Below are positions 35,256 to 44,400 of a DNA stretch of 64,000 nt, one piece after another. The position numbers and the translations under genes were made by a program. The notes under the pieces are model-generated. The model made no database searches, was not told where the DNA came from, and worked only from the letters and a program-made list of their open reading frames with translations. Position 1 is the stretch's first letter, and each line of letters opens with the position of its first letter. The stretch lies in NCBI GenBank assembly GCA_963798435.1, contig CAWCTF010000008.1:124001-188000 (forward strand), read 5' to 3'. The stretch is from JALHST01 sp963798435 (GTDB lineage Bacteria > Bacteroidota > Bacteroidia > Flavobacteriales > Flavobacteriaceae).

Positions 35256-35563
35256 CTCGTGTTCTTTACCGAACCGATTAACAATAAGTCATTTAGGGTT
35301 AAATGATTTTGTCGACCTTCGAGATCTTTTATTTTAAAAGGCAAATTAACATGAGAGTATTCCGGTACCACCACTAACTTTCGAAGTTTTATTTTTGACT
35401 GCTATGGTTTTTTTCTATGTCGAGCGCAATGCGGGTTGCCAGGTCGTTCTTACGAACCTTGATGATTTATAGGTAAGGAGGCCTAAAGTCGTATTGTTAC
35501 ATCCTCAAATGATAATGCGTTAAAAATTTCTTATCAAATTGCCAATCATGGTAAAATCGTTTC

Positions 35564-35593
35564 TTGCAATGTAACGGTAGATACGTACTTTTG
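35564..35593 (+). promoter_or_regulatory. Full Bacteroidota-type promoter of the HAD hydrolase gene
   Basis: TTG (35564-35566), a 19-nt spacer and TACTTTTG (35586-35593), matching the TTG/TAnnTTTG pattern with normal spacing. The ATG is 25 nt downstream. Confidence 0.7.
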
Positions 35594-35618
35594 TGGTAAG
35601 GGCATATAACCGAGAAGT

Positions 35619-36398
35619 ATGAAAAAAGGATTTTTAATTGATATGGATGGGGTCATCTACAGTGGAGACACCATGATTGATGGCGCAGATACGTTTATTG
35701 CAGCCTTGCAGAAAGCGCAAATCCCATTTTTGTTCATGACCAACAATAGTCAGCGTACCCCTTTGGATACGGTAAACAAGGTGGCTAAAATGGGCATCAA
35801 CATCAAAGAGGAAAATGTGTACACTAGTGCGATGGCAACTGCCTGGTTCCTGTCTTTTATGAAACCACAGGGCACGGCATATGTCTTGGGAGAAGGCGGT
35901 TTGATTACTAGCTTGCACCAACAAGGGTATACCTTGGTCAACCAAAACCCTGATTTCGTCGTCGTCGGGGAAGGTCGTAATTTTACCTTGGAAATGGTCA
36001 ACAATGCGGTCGATATGATTCTTTCAGGTTCCAAGCTCATTGCCACCAACCTAGACCCTTCCCCGAAGAAAAAGGGGTGGACCAATCTTGGCATCAAGGC
36101 CATCGTGGCCATGTTAGAGGAAGCTACCGGCAAAAAGGCGTTTTCGGTGGGCAAACCGAGCCCTGTGATGATGCGTGCTGCCAGAAAAACATTGGGTTTG
36201 GAGGCTCGGGAGACCATCATTATCGGCGATACTATGGATACTGATATACTTGGCGGAGTTCAATTGGGGTATACCACAATATTGACGCTTTCGGGTGTTT
36301 CAAAACAGCATACATTAGACGATTTTCCCTTCAAACCTGATTTAGTCATTGAATCGGTAGCCCATTTAGACTTAGACCTCGCACTGCAACTTCAGTAG
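35619..36398 (+). CDS. HAD-superfamily subclass IIA phosphatase (NagD-like)
   Basis: A 259-aa cytoplasmic phosphatase. DMDGVIYSG at residues 8-16 holds the nucleophile and acid/base Asp pair, FMTNNSQRT is motif II, GKPSPVMMRAA carries the motif III Lys and IIIGDTMDTDILGGVQLG is motif IV. The large C2a cap between motifs II and III marks subclass IIA, which includes NagD (nucleotide) and phosphoglycolate-type phosphatases. The substrate is open. It is monocistronic with its own promoter at 35564. Confidence 0.9.
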   Translation: MKKGFLIDMDGVIYSGDTMIDGADTFIAALQKAQIPFLFMTNNSQRTPLDTVNKVAKMGINIKEENVYTSAMATAWFLSFMKPQGTAYVLGEGGLITSLHQQGYTLVNQNPDFVVVGEGRNFTLEMVNNAVDMILSGSKLIATNLDPSPKKKGWTNLGIKAIVAMLEEATGKKAFSVGKPSPVMMRAARKTLGLEARETIIIGDTMDTDILGGVQLGYTTILTLSGVSKQHTLDDFPFKPDLVIESVAHLDLDLALQLQ

Positions 36399-36708
36399 GT
36401 GTAACTTTTTAAAAAGACCGCTTTTTTGGCTAGGGCTTTCAATATTTTTGCGCTGCGATCGATACAATTCCACAGTGCATACCTCCCAAAAAAATCGGGT
36501 CGGTTCCCGCTATTATCTTTTTTATATACTGTTTTTTTATGTTCTTTAAAATGCGTCTTTCTAATAGAAAAAATGAAGAGTCGATAAAATGGCACTGAGC
36601 TCCTAATTTTTCAAAATGTATTTGATATTTTAAGCACTGTGGTGATCCAAAAAATTCTTTGTAGTTTTAACTGGGAAGATTTCATAAATCACCCAAAATC
36701 GGGTCAAC
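36399..36708. other. 310-bp intergenic region
   Basis: Near its left end CTTTTTAAAAAG and a short AAAAAG-ACCG-CTTTTTT hairpin may end the HAD transcript, but the stem is weak. A 67-codon minus-strand frame (36392-36595) has no recognisable family and overlaps the HAD stop; I take it as chance. No strong promoter box was found for the dehydratase. Confidence 0.4.
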
Positions 36709-37650
36709 ATGCAAAATACCAGTGAACTTTTGAATAGGACGTATGACCGGATCGGACCTCATATTCATAGGACTCCGATACTTACCTCACGGGGAATTGA
36801 CAAAATTGCAGGGACAGAAATCTATTTTAAGTGTGAGAACTTTCAAAGAGGTGGCGCCTACAAGATGCGTGGGGCTGTCAATGCGATCTTACAGCTAACC
36901 GATTTGCAAAAAAATAAAGGGGTAGTTACACATTCTTCGGGCAATTTTGCGCAGGCACTTTCCTTGGCAGCGAAACGAATTGGGGTAAAGGCCTATATTG
37001 TGATGCCCACAACGGTTCCCAAGGTTAAAAAAGATGCAGTTTTGGAATATGGTGGGGATGTTATAGAATGCGAACCAACACTTGAGGCAAGGAATGCAGC
37101 TGCCAAGAAGATAGAAATAGCTACAGGCGCTACGTTTATACACCCATCAAATGATGAACATGTGATTCTAGGGCAGGGAACCTCCTGTATGGAATTATTG
37201 GAAGAATTCCCAAATCTAAATGTTGTAGTAGCCCCGGTCGGTGGTGGCGGACTCCTCGCCGGAACTGCATTGGCGGGGTATTATTTTGGTAAGGAGTGCA
37301 AAGTGATCGGTGCGGAGCCTATCGAAGCAGATGATGCCTATCGATCCCTTCGAAGTGGGAAAATTGAATCGAACGAAACCGCGAATACGATTGCCGACGG
37401 ACTCAGGACCCAATTGGGCGACAAAAATTTTCCCATCATACAGAAATATGTAGACACTATCATCCGGGTTGCCGAAGATGAAATCGTGGCGGCGATGCGG
37501 TTGGTATGGGAACGCATGAAAATTATTATTGAACCTTCAAGTGCGGTAGCATTGGCTGCGGTCTTGACCGAAAAAGAGTTATTTCAAAACAAGAAGGTGG
37601 GTATCATTCTTTCCGGGGGAAACGTCGATCTGCAAAACCTTCCCTTTTAA
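36709..37650 (+). CDS. Threonine/serine dehydratase family PLP enzyme
   Basis: A 313-aa fold-type II PLP enzyme. The PLP lysine lies in RGGAYKMRGAVNA near residue 51, SSGNFAQALSLAAK near residue 75 is the substrate loop, and GGGGLLAGTAL near residue 177 binds the cofactor phosphate. It has no C-terminal ACT regulatory domain, so it resembles catabolic threonine dehydratase or serine racemase/dehydratase rather than IlvA. The product would be a 2-oxo acid plus ammonia. It stands 32 bp upstream of the glycohydrolase gene. Confidence 0.9.
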   Translation: MQNTSELLNRTYDRIGPHIHRTPILTSRGIDKIAGTEIYFKCENFQRGGAYKMRGAVNAILQLTDLQKNKGVVTHSSGNFAQALSLAAKRIGVKAYIVMPTTVPKVKKDAVLEYGGDVIECEPTLEARNAAAKKIEIATGATFIHPSNDEHVILGQGTSCMELLEEFPNLNVVVAPVGGGGLLAGTALAGYYFGKECKVIGAEPIEADDAYRSLRSGKIESNETANTIADGLRTQLGDKNFPIIQKYVDTIIRVAEDEIVAAMRLVWERMKIIIEPSSAVALAAVLTEKELFQNKKVGIILSGGNVDLQNLPF

Positions 37651-37682
37651 GGCTACATCACGTATGATTCTAGAGAAGTACT

Positions 37683-39095
37683 ATGATGAATATTTATAAA
37701 AGTAGCGCTGCCCAGGTAGTATTCATGGCTTTTTTGCTGGGAATGGCGGTTACATTCTGTAAAAATGGCAATCCTGACCCTGCCCAACTCCCTATGAATA
37801 GCATGAGGGATTCGCTTTTAATGTATAAGACGTACACCCCAGAACCTACAGACCTGATTATTTCAAGGGCTGATTATAAGAAAAAGTTGTATGGCTTTTG
37901 GTTGGCAGAATGCATTGCTAATTGGACAGGTTTAATCACCGAAATGGATAAATTAGGAGGCGACGGCAAAGATGGAAAAGGGGCCGGATTTTATACCCGC
38001 GCCGACTGGGGCAAAGCAGACCAGCCCAATATATGGGGTTCTAATAGGTATTCGAAAACCATTGACTTTATTTTTGCAGACCAAGATAGTATCTGGGGAG
38101 CCGATGACGATACCGATATCGAATACATTTATCAGAATCTCCTATATGCTGACAAGACGAGTATTTTGACAGGGGAGCAGATTCGGGATGGGTGGATGCG
38201 ACATATCAAAAAAGAGGAAGAGAATTTTCTGTGGGTCTCGAACCAGACCGCATTTGATTTGATGCAAAAGGGCTTGGTACCTCCAGAAACCAGTAGTCCT
38301 GATGTAAACCCGAATTATGAAATGATCGATGCCCAGCTGACCACTGAAATTTTTGGGTTTTTTGCCCCATCTCGGCCCGATATTGCCTTGAAAATGGCGA
38401 ATTTGCCCATACGCACCGTAGCGCGTGAAAATGCACAATGGATATCAGAGTTTAACGTAATCATGTATTCCTTGGCGCCACTGGCCGACCCATCAAGGTC
38501 GATGAAGGAAAACCTAATATGGATGGCGTCTGAGGCACGAAAGCGGTTGCCCGAATCGTCGTATGCTGTCAAGATGTACGATTTTGTAAAGGCACACTAT
38601 GTGTCAGGGGCGCCCTGGGAGGAAGCACGGGATGCACTCTACGAAAAATACCAGGTACGACAGGAAGACGGGTATGAATGGGCTACCAAGGAGAAGGCAT
38701 GTCACGGTTGTTTTGCTGCGGGAATCAATTTTGGTGCGAGCATTGTGAGTTTATTATACGGAGGAGGCGATTTAAAGGAAACCATTAAAATCGGGGCCTT
38801 GTCGGGATGGGATTCCGATAACCCGACCGCAACCTGGGGAGGTTTATTGGGTTTTATGCTTGGCAAGGAAGGTGTAGAAAAGGCGTTTGGCCATAAATTC
38901 GCCGAAAAATTCAATATCCATAGAACCCGAATTGGTTTTCCGAATAACGGCATTGATACCTTCGACCATATGGCTGAAATGGGTATCTATGTGACCGATA
39001 GGGTCGTACAGGAACAAATGGGTGGTGGTATCGATCTAACTGCTAATGTTTGGTACCTACCTATCCACAAACTACAGATCGTTCCTGGAGAATAA
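37683..39095 (+). CDS. Exported ADP-ribosylglycohydrolase family protein
   Basis: A 470-aa protein. The N-terminus is hydrophobic (VVFMAFLLGMAVTFCKNG); a Cys follows, but the lipobox is not ideal, so signal peptide or lipoprotein is open. The DraG/ARH fold shows in GFWLAECIANWTG, ADDDTDIEYIY near residue 140 (metal-binding Asp residues) and GALSGWDSDNPTATWGGLLGFMLG near residue 365, which completes the bi-metal site. These enzymes cleave ADP-ribosyl or similar N-glycosidic bonds; an exported form in Bacteroidota is usually of unknown substrate. Confidence 0.85.
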   Translation: MMNIYKSSAAQVVFMAFLLGMAVTFCKNGNPDPAQLPMNSMRDSLLMYKTYTPEPTDLIISRADYKKKLYGFWLAECIANWTGLITEMDKLGGDGKDGKGAGFYTRADWGKADQPNIWGSNRYSKTIDFIFADQDSIWGADDDTDIEYIYQNLLYADKTSILTGEQIRDGWMRHIKKEEENFLWVSNQTAFDLMQKGLVPPETSSPDVNPNYEMIDAQLTTEIFGFFAPSRPDIALKMANLPIRTVARENAQWISEFNVIMYSLAPLADPSRSMKENLIWMASEARKRLPESSYAVKMYDFVKAHYVSGAPWEEARDALYEKYQVRQEDGYEWATKEKACHGCFAAGINFGASIVSLLYGGGDLKETIKIGALSGWDSDNPTATWGGLLGFMLGKEGVEKAFGHKFAEKFNIHRTRIGFPNNGIDTFDHMAEMGIYVTDRVVQEQMGGGIDLTANVWYLPIHKLQIVPGE

Positions 39096-39138
39096 ACCGC
39101 CCGATATTTTCGTACCGACCTGCAGAACGAAATTCGTC

Positions 39139-39309
39139 TTATGCTTGCTTGTAATCGATCATCGGCCTGTAGTTAACATAACAGGGACGATACATGCCCT
39201 CGTTGAATAGGCATTTTCTTCGCTCATCTTCTTTTTCAGATGAACTCCAAAATTCTATGAACTGTCTCTTTTTAGGATAATCGGTTTTTGAAACACATTT
39301 TAACGTCAA
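39139..39309 (-). CDS. Candidate small ORF of unknown function, TTG start
   Basis: A frame of 56 codons if begun at the TTG at 39309; the stop-to-stop frame is 67 codons and has no ATG. The translation is not low-complexity (KRQFIEFWSSSEKEDERRK, then CLFNEGMYRPCYVNYRP) and codon choice looks like that of the neighbours, so it could be a real small gene or the remnant of one. No family is recognised. An ATG in another frame lies just inside, so a frameshifted start is possible. Confidence 0.3.
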   Translation of the reverse strand: MTLKCVSKTDYPKKRQFIEFWSSSEKEDERRKCLFNEGMYRPCYVNYRPMIDYKQA

Positions 39310-39393
39310 TGTTGTTGCCTTCGGCTGAAAGTCTGGACGATTTTATATGATCGCCCGAATTTTACCCTCGAATAACATACAAAACCCCCTTAT

Positions 39394-39564
39394 ATGAAGA
39401 CAATTTTACTACTTAAGGAAATTTACCGTGAAGGCTTTAGAAACCTGGGCAGCTACTTGATTCGGAATTATTTTAAAGCGTTCGCCTGGTTTAGTTTCGC
39501 AATGTTGCTCGTGGTCCTATATGCTTTTGTTTTTAGGCTGTTTACAGGGTTTGCTTTTGACTAG
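39394..39564 (+). CDS. Small single-pass membrane protein (DUF6747-like)
   Basis: A 56-aa protein, MKTILLLKEIYREGFRNLG at the start, a basic middle and one transmembrane helix AFAWFSFAMLLVVLYAFVF near the C-terminus, ending FRLFTGFAFD. I recall very similar short proteins in many Flavobacteriaceae (DUF6747), which supports it as a true gene. Function is unknown. It lies between the glycohydrolase and the dinB cassette and is followed by another tiny membrane protein. Confidence 0.75.
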   Translation: MKTILLLKEIYREGFRNLGSYLIRNYFKAFAWFSFAMLLVVLYAFVFRLFTGFAFD

Positions 39565-39608
39565 CGGCCTCGCGTTCACTTTATTCGTTTGAATATAATA
39601 TCTTGCTT

Positions 39609-39734
39609 ATGGGAAACTCTTTTTTTAAGCGTATAAGACGGTTTGGAAGTGTACTTGCCATGGAATATGATAGGGTGCTCATAGGGCTTTATTTTATGTC
39701 GTCCCTCGTTTTTCTCTATGCCTGGCTGCAGTAA
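39609..39734 (+). CDS. Candidate 41-aa membrane protein
   Basis: A 41-aa frame with a basic, aromatic N-terminus (MGNSFFKRIRRFGSVLAME) and a hydrophobic C-terminal helix VLIGLYFMSSLVFLYAWLQ. Size, layout and hydrophobic pattern resemble the small protein 45 bp upstream, and the two may be co-transcribed. No family is recognised. Confidence 0.5.
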   Translation: MGNSFFKRIRRFGSVLAMEYDRVLIGLYFMSSLVFLYAWLQ

Positions 39735-39887
39735 ATCGTTTTTACCAACTACGCCACAGGATTACAAATATGCAGCCCGGTAGGTAATGGCATCTTAGGC
39801 GCAAATCGCTTCTTTCTACTGTTTCATTGGGTTGCGGTAGCTGCAACTATGGCAATCTAATATACATATCGATAGGTTTATATTTAT

Positions 39888-39925
39888 ATATGGATTATTT
39901 CCAAAATTTTGGAAATAATCCATAT
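39888..39925. promoter_or_regulatory. Perfect 38-bp palindrome, putative operator of the dinB-dnaE cassette
   Basis: Two perfect 19-bp arms, ATATGGATTATTTCCAAAA and its exact complement, with no loop, centred between 39906 and 39907. Its right arm covers the -33 box of the dinB promoter, ideal for a dimeric or tetrameric repressor. No repressor gene (LexA-like, S24 or HTH) lies next to it in the window. Confidence 0.75.
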
Positions 39926-39940
39926 CTTAGCATACATTTG
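39908..39940 (+). promoter_or_regulatory. dinB promoter, near-leaderless
   Basis: TTTG (39908-39911), a 21-nt spacer and TACATTTG (39933-39940) fit the Bacteroidota consensus. The dinB ATG at 39948 is only 7 nt after the -7 box, so transcription should begin at or beside the start codon. The ATG at 39909 lies upstream of the transcript start and is rejected as initiator. Confidence 0.7.
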
Positions 39941-39947
39941 GTATGCA

Positions 39948-41162
39948 ATGAACAAAACCATTTTACATCTAGATCTAGATACTTTTTTTGTCTCCGTAGA
40001 ACGGCGTCTTGATAGTCGTTTGCGAAACAAGCCCATCCTTGTCGGGGGCCTGAGCGATCGGGGGGTGGTGGCAGCGTGTAGTTATGAGACTCGGGGATAT
40101 GGGGTGCATTCTGGGATGCCTATGAAAATGGCCAGGGAATTATGTCCCGAGGCCATCACCATCAAAGGCAATGCGGGAACCTATAGCAAACACTCCGATA
40201 TCGTTACCGAAATCATCAAGGAACAAGTTCCGCTTTTTGAGAAATCGAGTATCGATGAGTTTTATGCCGACCTAACGGGAATGGATCGTTTTTTCGGCTC
40301 CTATAAATATGCATCGGAGCTACGGCAGCGGATCATTAAGGAGACGGGGCTGCCCATTTCATTTGGGCTATCAGGAAATAAAGTGGTTTCAAAAGTGGCC
40401 ACCAACGAGGCCAAGCCCAACAATCAATTAAAAATCGACTATGGCCTGGAAAAGCCTTTTCTGGCGCCTTTATCCATCAAGAAAATACCCATGGTGGGTG
40501 ATAAGACCTATCAGACCCTTCGAAATCTGGGACTTCGGCAAGTGCGTACCGTTCAGGAAATGCCCTTGGACGTAATGCAGCGGGTGCTAGGCAAAAACGG
40601 GGAGGTCATCTGGAAGCGTGCCAATGGCATGGACAATACGCCCGTAATCCCCTTTTGTGAACGAAAATCAATTTCTACCGAGCGCACCTTCGACAAGGAT
40701 ACGATCGATGTGGCAAAGCTCAAAGGCATCTTGATTGCCATGACCGAGAATTTGGCCTACCAGTTACGCCGGGGCGAAAAACTCACCGCCTGTATCACAG
40801 TCAAAATTCGGTATTCCGATTTCAACACCTATTCCAAGCAATTGCATATCCCGTATACCAGTGCCGACCATATTTTGATTCCAAAGATTTTAGAGTTGTT
40901 CAACACCTTGTATAATAGAAGATTACTGGTAAGGCTCGTAGGTATTCGGTTCAGTCACCTGGTATCGGGCAATTACCAGATCAACCTATTCGACGATACC
41001 GAAGAAATAGTGAACCTGTACCATGCCATGGACCATATTCGAAAACGATATGGGGACAAAAGCGTACTTCGCGCCTCGGGGTTGGGGGCAAAGACGATCG
41101 GGCGAATGGTCAACCCGTTCAATGGGCAGCCACCCATCATATTGGCACATCGAAAGCAGTAA
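39948..41162 (+). CDS. dinB: DNA polymerase IV / Y-family translesion polymerase
   Basis: A 404-aa Y-family polymerase starting MNKTILHLDLDTFFVSVERR, where the metal-binding Asp residues lie, followed by ETRGYGVHSGMPMKMA and KSSIDEFYADLTGMDRFFG with the second catalytic Asp-Glu pair. A helix-hairpin-helix region follows (IPMVGDKTYQTLRNLGL), and a little-finger domain ends in QINLFDD, close to a beta-clamp-binding QxxLF motif. It bypasses lesions with low fidelity. It forms a cassette with the dnaE-like gene downstream and a palindromic operator upstream, so damage-inducible expression is likely. Confidence 0.93.
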   Translation: MNKTILHLDLDTFFVSVERRLDSRLRNKPILVGGLSDRGVVAACSYETRGYGVHSGMPMKMARELCPEAITIKGNAGTYSKHSDIVTEIIKEQVPLFEKSSIDEFYADLTGMDRFFGSYKYASELRQRIIKETGLPISFGLSGNKVVSKVATNEAKPNNQLKIDYGLEKPFLAPLSIKKIPMVGDKTYQTLRNLGLRQVRTVQEMPLDVMQRVLGKNGEVIWKRANGMDNTPVIPFCERKSISTERTFDKDTIDVAKLKGILIAMTENLAYQLRRGEKLTACITVKIRYSDFNTYSKQLHIPYTSADHILIPKILELFNTLYNRRLLVRLVGIRFSHLVSGNYQINLFDDTEEIVNLYHAMDHIRKRYGDKSVLRASGLGAKTIGRMVNPFNGQPPIILAHRKQ

Positions 41163-41213
41163 AAAACAAGGTTGGTAAGAATGTGCCACTGGGAGATCCT
41201 TATCCGAGAATAG

Positions 41214-41276
41214 ATTGCGAAAGCTTCGGGTGGTACTCGCAAATGGCAACGCCATTTGTGGCGAAGTTTCGCAATC
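41214..41276 (+). repeat. Long two-stage hairpin between dinB and dnaE
   Basis: An outer 15-bp stem (41214-41228 with 41262-41276, one G-U pair) encloses an inner 10-bp hairpin (41238-41247 with 41251-41260, AAATGGC-AAC-GCCATTT at its tip). Such a structure is far beyond chance for 63 nt. It may be an RNA processing or attenuation element in the dinB-dnaE transcript or a dispersed REP-like repeat. Confidence 0.75.
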
Positions 41277-41278
41277 GG

Positions 41279-41299
41279 TTTTAGGCTTGTTGCCTAAAA
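41279..41299 (+). terminator. Short hairpin, possible attenuator
   Basis: TTTTAGGC-TTGTT-GCCTAAAA, an 8-bp stem directly after the long hairpin. There is no T tract after it, so termination is doubtful. Confidence 0.35.
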
Positions 41300-41334
41300 A
41301 TTCATGCGGAAAAGGTGCCCTTTTCTTTGTTTCG

Positions 41335-41358
41335 TTTCTTTTGGGCAAGCAAAAGAAA
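41335..41358. repeat. Inverted repeat TTTCTTTTG / CAAAAGAAA
   Basis: A 9-bp inverted repeat around a GGCAAG spacer, 70 bp before the dnaE start. It is of the purine/pyrimidine-skewed kind often seen as a dispersed element in bacterial genomes. Confidence 0.5.
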
Positions 41359-41425
41359 TGATAAGAATAAAACAGTACCATCTCTTTTAGAACAAAAATC
41401 AAATATTGGAGAACGATCACTAACT

Positions 41426-44400
41426 GTGTACCTAAACTGCCACACATACTACAGCCTTCGTTACGGTACCTTTTCCGAAACCGAACTCTTGCAATTGGCG
41501 CAGGAGAACCAGGTGACCCAACTCGTATTGACCGATATCAACAATACGTCGGCCGCCCTAAATTTTGTCAGGAAAGCGGCACATTATGGTATTAGGCCTA
41601 TTTTGGGCATCGATTTCAGAAACGGGGTGGATCCCTGTTATGTGGGCATCGCCAAAAACAATGCAGGCTATCAGGAACTGAATGTATTTTTATCAGAGCA
41701 TCTGCATCATGGAAAACGACTCCCTGCCCTCGCCCCCGATTTTGAGAATGCCTATATCGTTTATCCTTTTGAAAAAGTATTGCTGAACGATCAAAAAAAA
41801 TTTGCAGGCCATGAATTTATTGGCATATCCATTGCCGATTTACGGCGGTTGCCTTTTTCCAGATTGATGGAATTGAAGGAGAAATTGGTCGTGCAGCAGC
41901 CCGTTACTTTTCGCAACAAACGCGACTTCAATGCCCACCGCTTATTGCGTGCCATTGCCAATAATGTCTTGTTGAGTAAATTAGGGAAGACCGAGGAGGC
42001 CTGCGAGGACGAGAAGATGTTTCCCATAAAAAATTTGGCGGCCGCCTTTTCGGAATATAGTTTTATTCTCGAGAACACTGAGCGGTTGATGAACGCATGC
42101 AGCATCAAGTTTGATTTTTCGGAAGGCCGACACCCCCAAAACCTGAAGACCTATCTAGGCTCCAAGGAAGAAGATGAGGCCTTGTTGGAAAGGCTGTGCC
42201 AGGAGGGCTTGCCCTATCGGTATCCCGATGGTGGGGATGGGGTAATCGAACGCATGCAAAAAGAACTGCAACTCATCAAGGGCATGGGCTTCGTTTCGTA
42301 TTTTCTGATTAATTGGGATATCATTTCCTATGCCCGAAAACGAAATTTTTTCTATGTAGGTAGGGGCAGTGGGGCCAATAGTATTGTGGCCTATCTGTTG
42401 CGCATTACCGATGTGGATCCCATGGAACTGGACCTTTATTTCGAACGATTCATGAATCTTTATCGGGCCAATCCGCCCGATTTTGATATTGATTTTTCAT
42501 GGAAGGACCGGGAAGAAATGACCCAATATATTTTTGATCGATTCCAGAATGTGGCTCTTTTGGGGACCTATGTTACGTTCAAGGAAAAAGGGGTCGTGCG
42601 CGAATTGGGAAAAGTCTTCGGACTCCCCAAAAGCGAAATCGATGCCCTCTCTGAAGCAAGGCACCTATCCCGCCTGCAGGAAGGGCAGGTGTCGCAACTT
42701 GATGCCGTTTCCCATTTGGTATTAAAATATGGGCAATTGATTCAGAACATGCCCAACTATCTGAGTATTCATGCGGGAGGTATCTTGATCAGTGAACGGC
42801 CCATACATTATTTTTCGGCTACGCACCTGCCGCCCAAAGGCTTTGCCACTACCATGTTCGATATGGTCATTGCCGAGGATGTAGGTCTTTACAAATTCGA
42901 TATTTTGGCGCAACGGGGGCTGGCAAAAATTAAGGAGACCATAGAAATCGTCGGGTACAACCAGCCTGAAAAGGCAGACACTTTTGATATTCACGACATC
43001 CTAAAGTTCAAAAAAGACCCCGTAATCAACAATCTTATAAAAACGGCACAATGCATGGGCTGTTTTTACGTGGAGTCGCCCGCCATGCGGATGCTGCTAA
43101 AAAAACTGGAAGTAGACACGTATCTGGGATTGGTCGCTGCGAGTTCGATCATACGCCCCGGGGTGGCCAAAAGTGGGATGATGCGTGAGTACATCCTTCG
43201 TCATCGAAACCCGGGTAGGGCAGTTGAAAGGGCACACCCTGTCATGTTGAACATTATGCCCGATACCTATGGGGTCATGGTCTACCAGGAAGATGTAATC
43301 AAAGTAGCCCACCATTTCGCCGGCCTCAGTTTGGGAGAATCCGATGTACTACGAAGGGGCATGAGCGGGAAGTTCCGTTCCCGCGAGGAGTTTCAAAAAG
43401 TACAGGAGAAGTTTGTCGATAATTGCCGGAAAAAGGGGTACGAGGAAAAGCTTATTACCGAGATCTGGGACCAAATCGCCAGTTTTGCCGGCTATGCCTT
43501 TGCAAAAGGACATTCGGCTTCCTATGCCGTGGAAAGCTATCAGACCTTGTTTTTGCGGGCCTACTATCCGTTGGAATATATGGTAGGGGTACTCAATAAT
43601 GGCGGCGGATTTTATAGAGCGGAGTTTTATATCCACGAGGCCCGCATGTTGGGGGCCCGCATTCACGCTCCTTGCATCAATCAAAGTCGCAATGCCAATG
43701 TTATTTATAAAAAGGATATCTTCCTGGGCTTTGGGTATCTGCGGGATTTGGAAGGTCGTGTGGCCGAACGTATCCTAAAAGAGCGCTTTCTCAACGGAAG
43801 CTTTACTTCCTTGGAGGACTTTCTTGACAGGGTCTTTATTTCCATAGAACAAGTAAGCATCCTGATCCGTATCGATGCCTTTCGGTTTGCCGGGATCAAC
43901 AAACATCAATTGTTATGGAAGGCCCATCTATTTTTGAATAAGAATGTAAAAATCGATCACCCAAAATTATTTCCGCCCAAGCACCAGGACTTTAAGATCC
44001 CACAGTTGCATACCACCGATCTTGAAACGGCCTTTACCCAATTGGAACTCTTGGGCTTTTGTCTGTGTAGTCCGTTCGAGCTATTGGCGGAGCCCCCTAA
44101 AAATACACACGGAAGCAAGGATTTAGAACGGTATCTCAACCATCATATCGATCTGTATGGGTATCTGGTTACGGTCAAGAATGCCAGTACCCATGATGGG
44201 AAACGAATGCACTTTGCTACGTTGGTGGATCAGCATGGCGAGGTATTCGACACCGTACTTTTTCCGCCGGTAGCCGCCCACTATTATTTTAGGGGCAAGG
44301 GTATTTATCGCTTTTATGGGAAGGTAGTCAGCGAATTCGGATTTTTGAGCATCGAGGTCATCAAGATGCAAAAACAGGACTATGTGCAGGATCCCAGATA

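Larger units (their letters stand above)
35057..35618. other. 560-bp intergenic region with terminator and promoter, no gene seen
   Basis: Contains a rightward terminator (35219-35255) and the promoter of the HAD gene (35564-35593). Short minus-strand frames occur (for example 35192-35374, GTG start) but they overlap the terminator hairpin and have no recognisable family, so I do not call them genes. Confidence 0.5.

Noticed and set aside
35192..35374. A 60-codon minus-strand frame with a GTG start in the long spacer before the HAD gene
   Set aside because: It overlaps a clear rightward terminator hairpin, has no ATG and no recognisable family; an adjacent 25-codon frame in another phase does not join to it convincingly.
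36392..36595. A 67-codon minus-strand frame overlapping the end of the HAD gene
   Set aside because: No recognised family; basic, irregular composition and no promoter box, so probably chance.
39909..39947. Upstream ATG start for dinB giving 13 more residues
   Set aside because: It lies inside the operator palindrome and before the -7 box at 39933-39940, so it would not be in the mRNA; MNKTILHLDLD is the family-like start.
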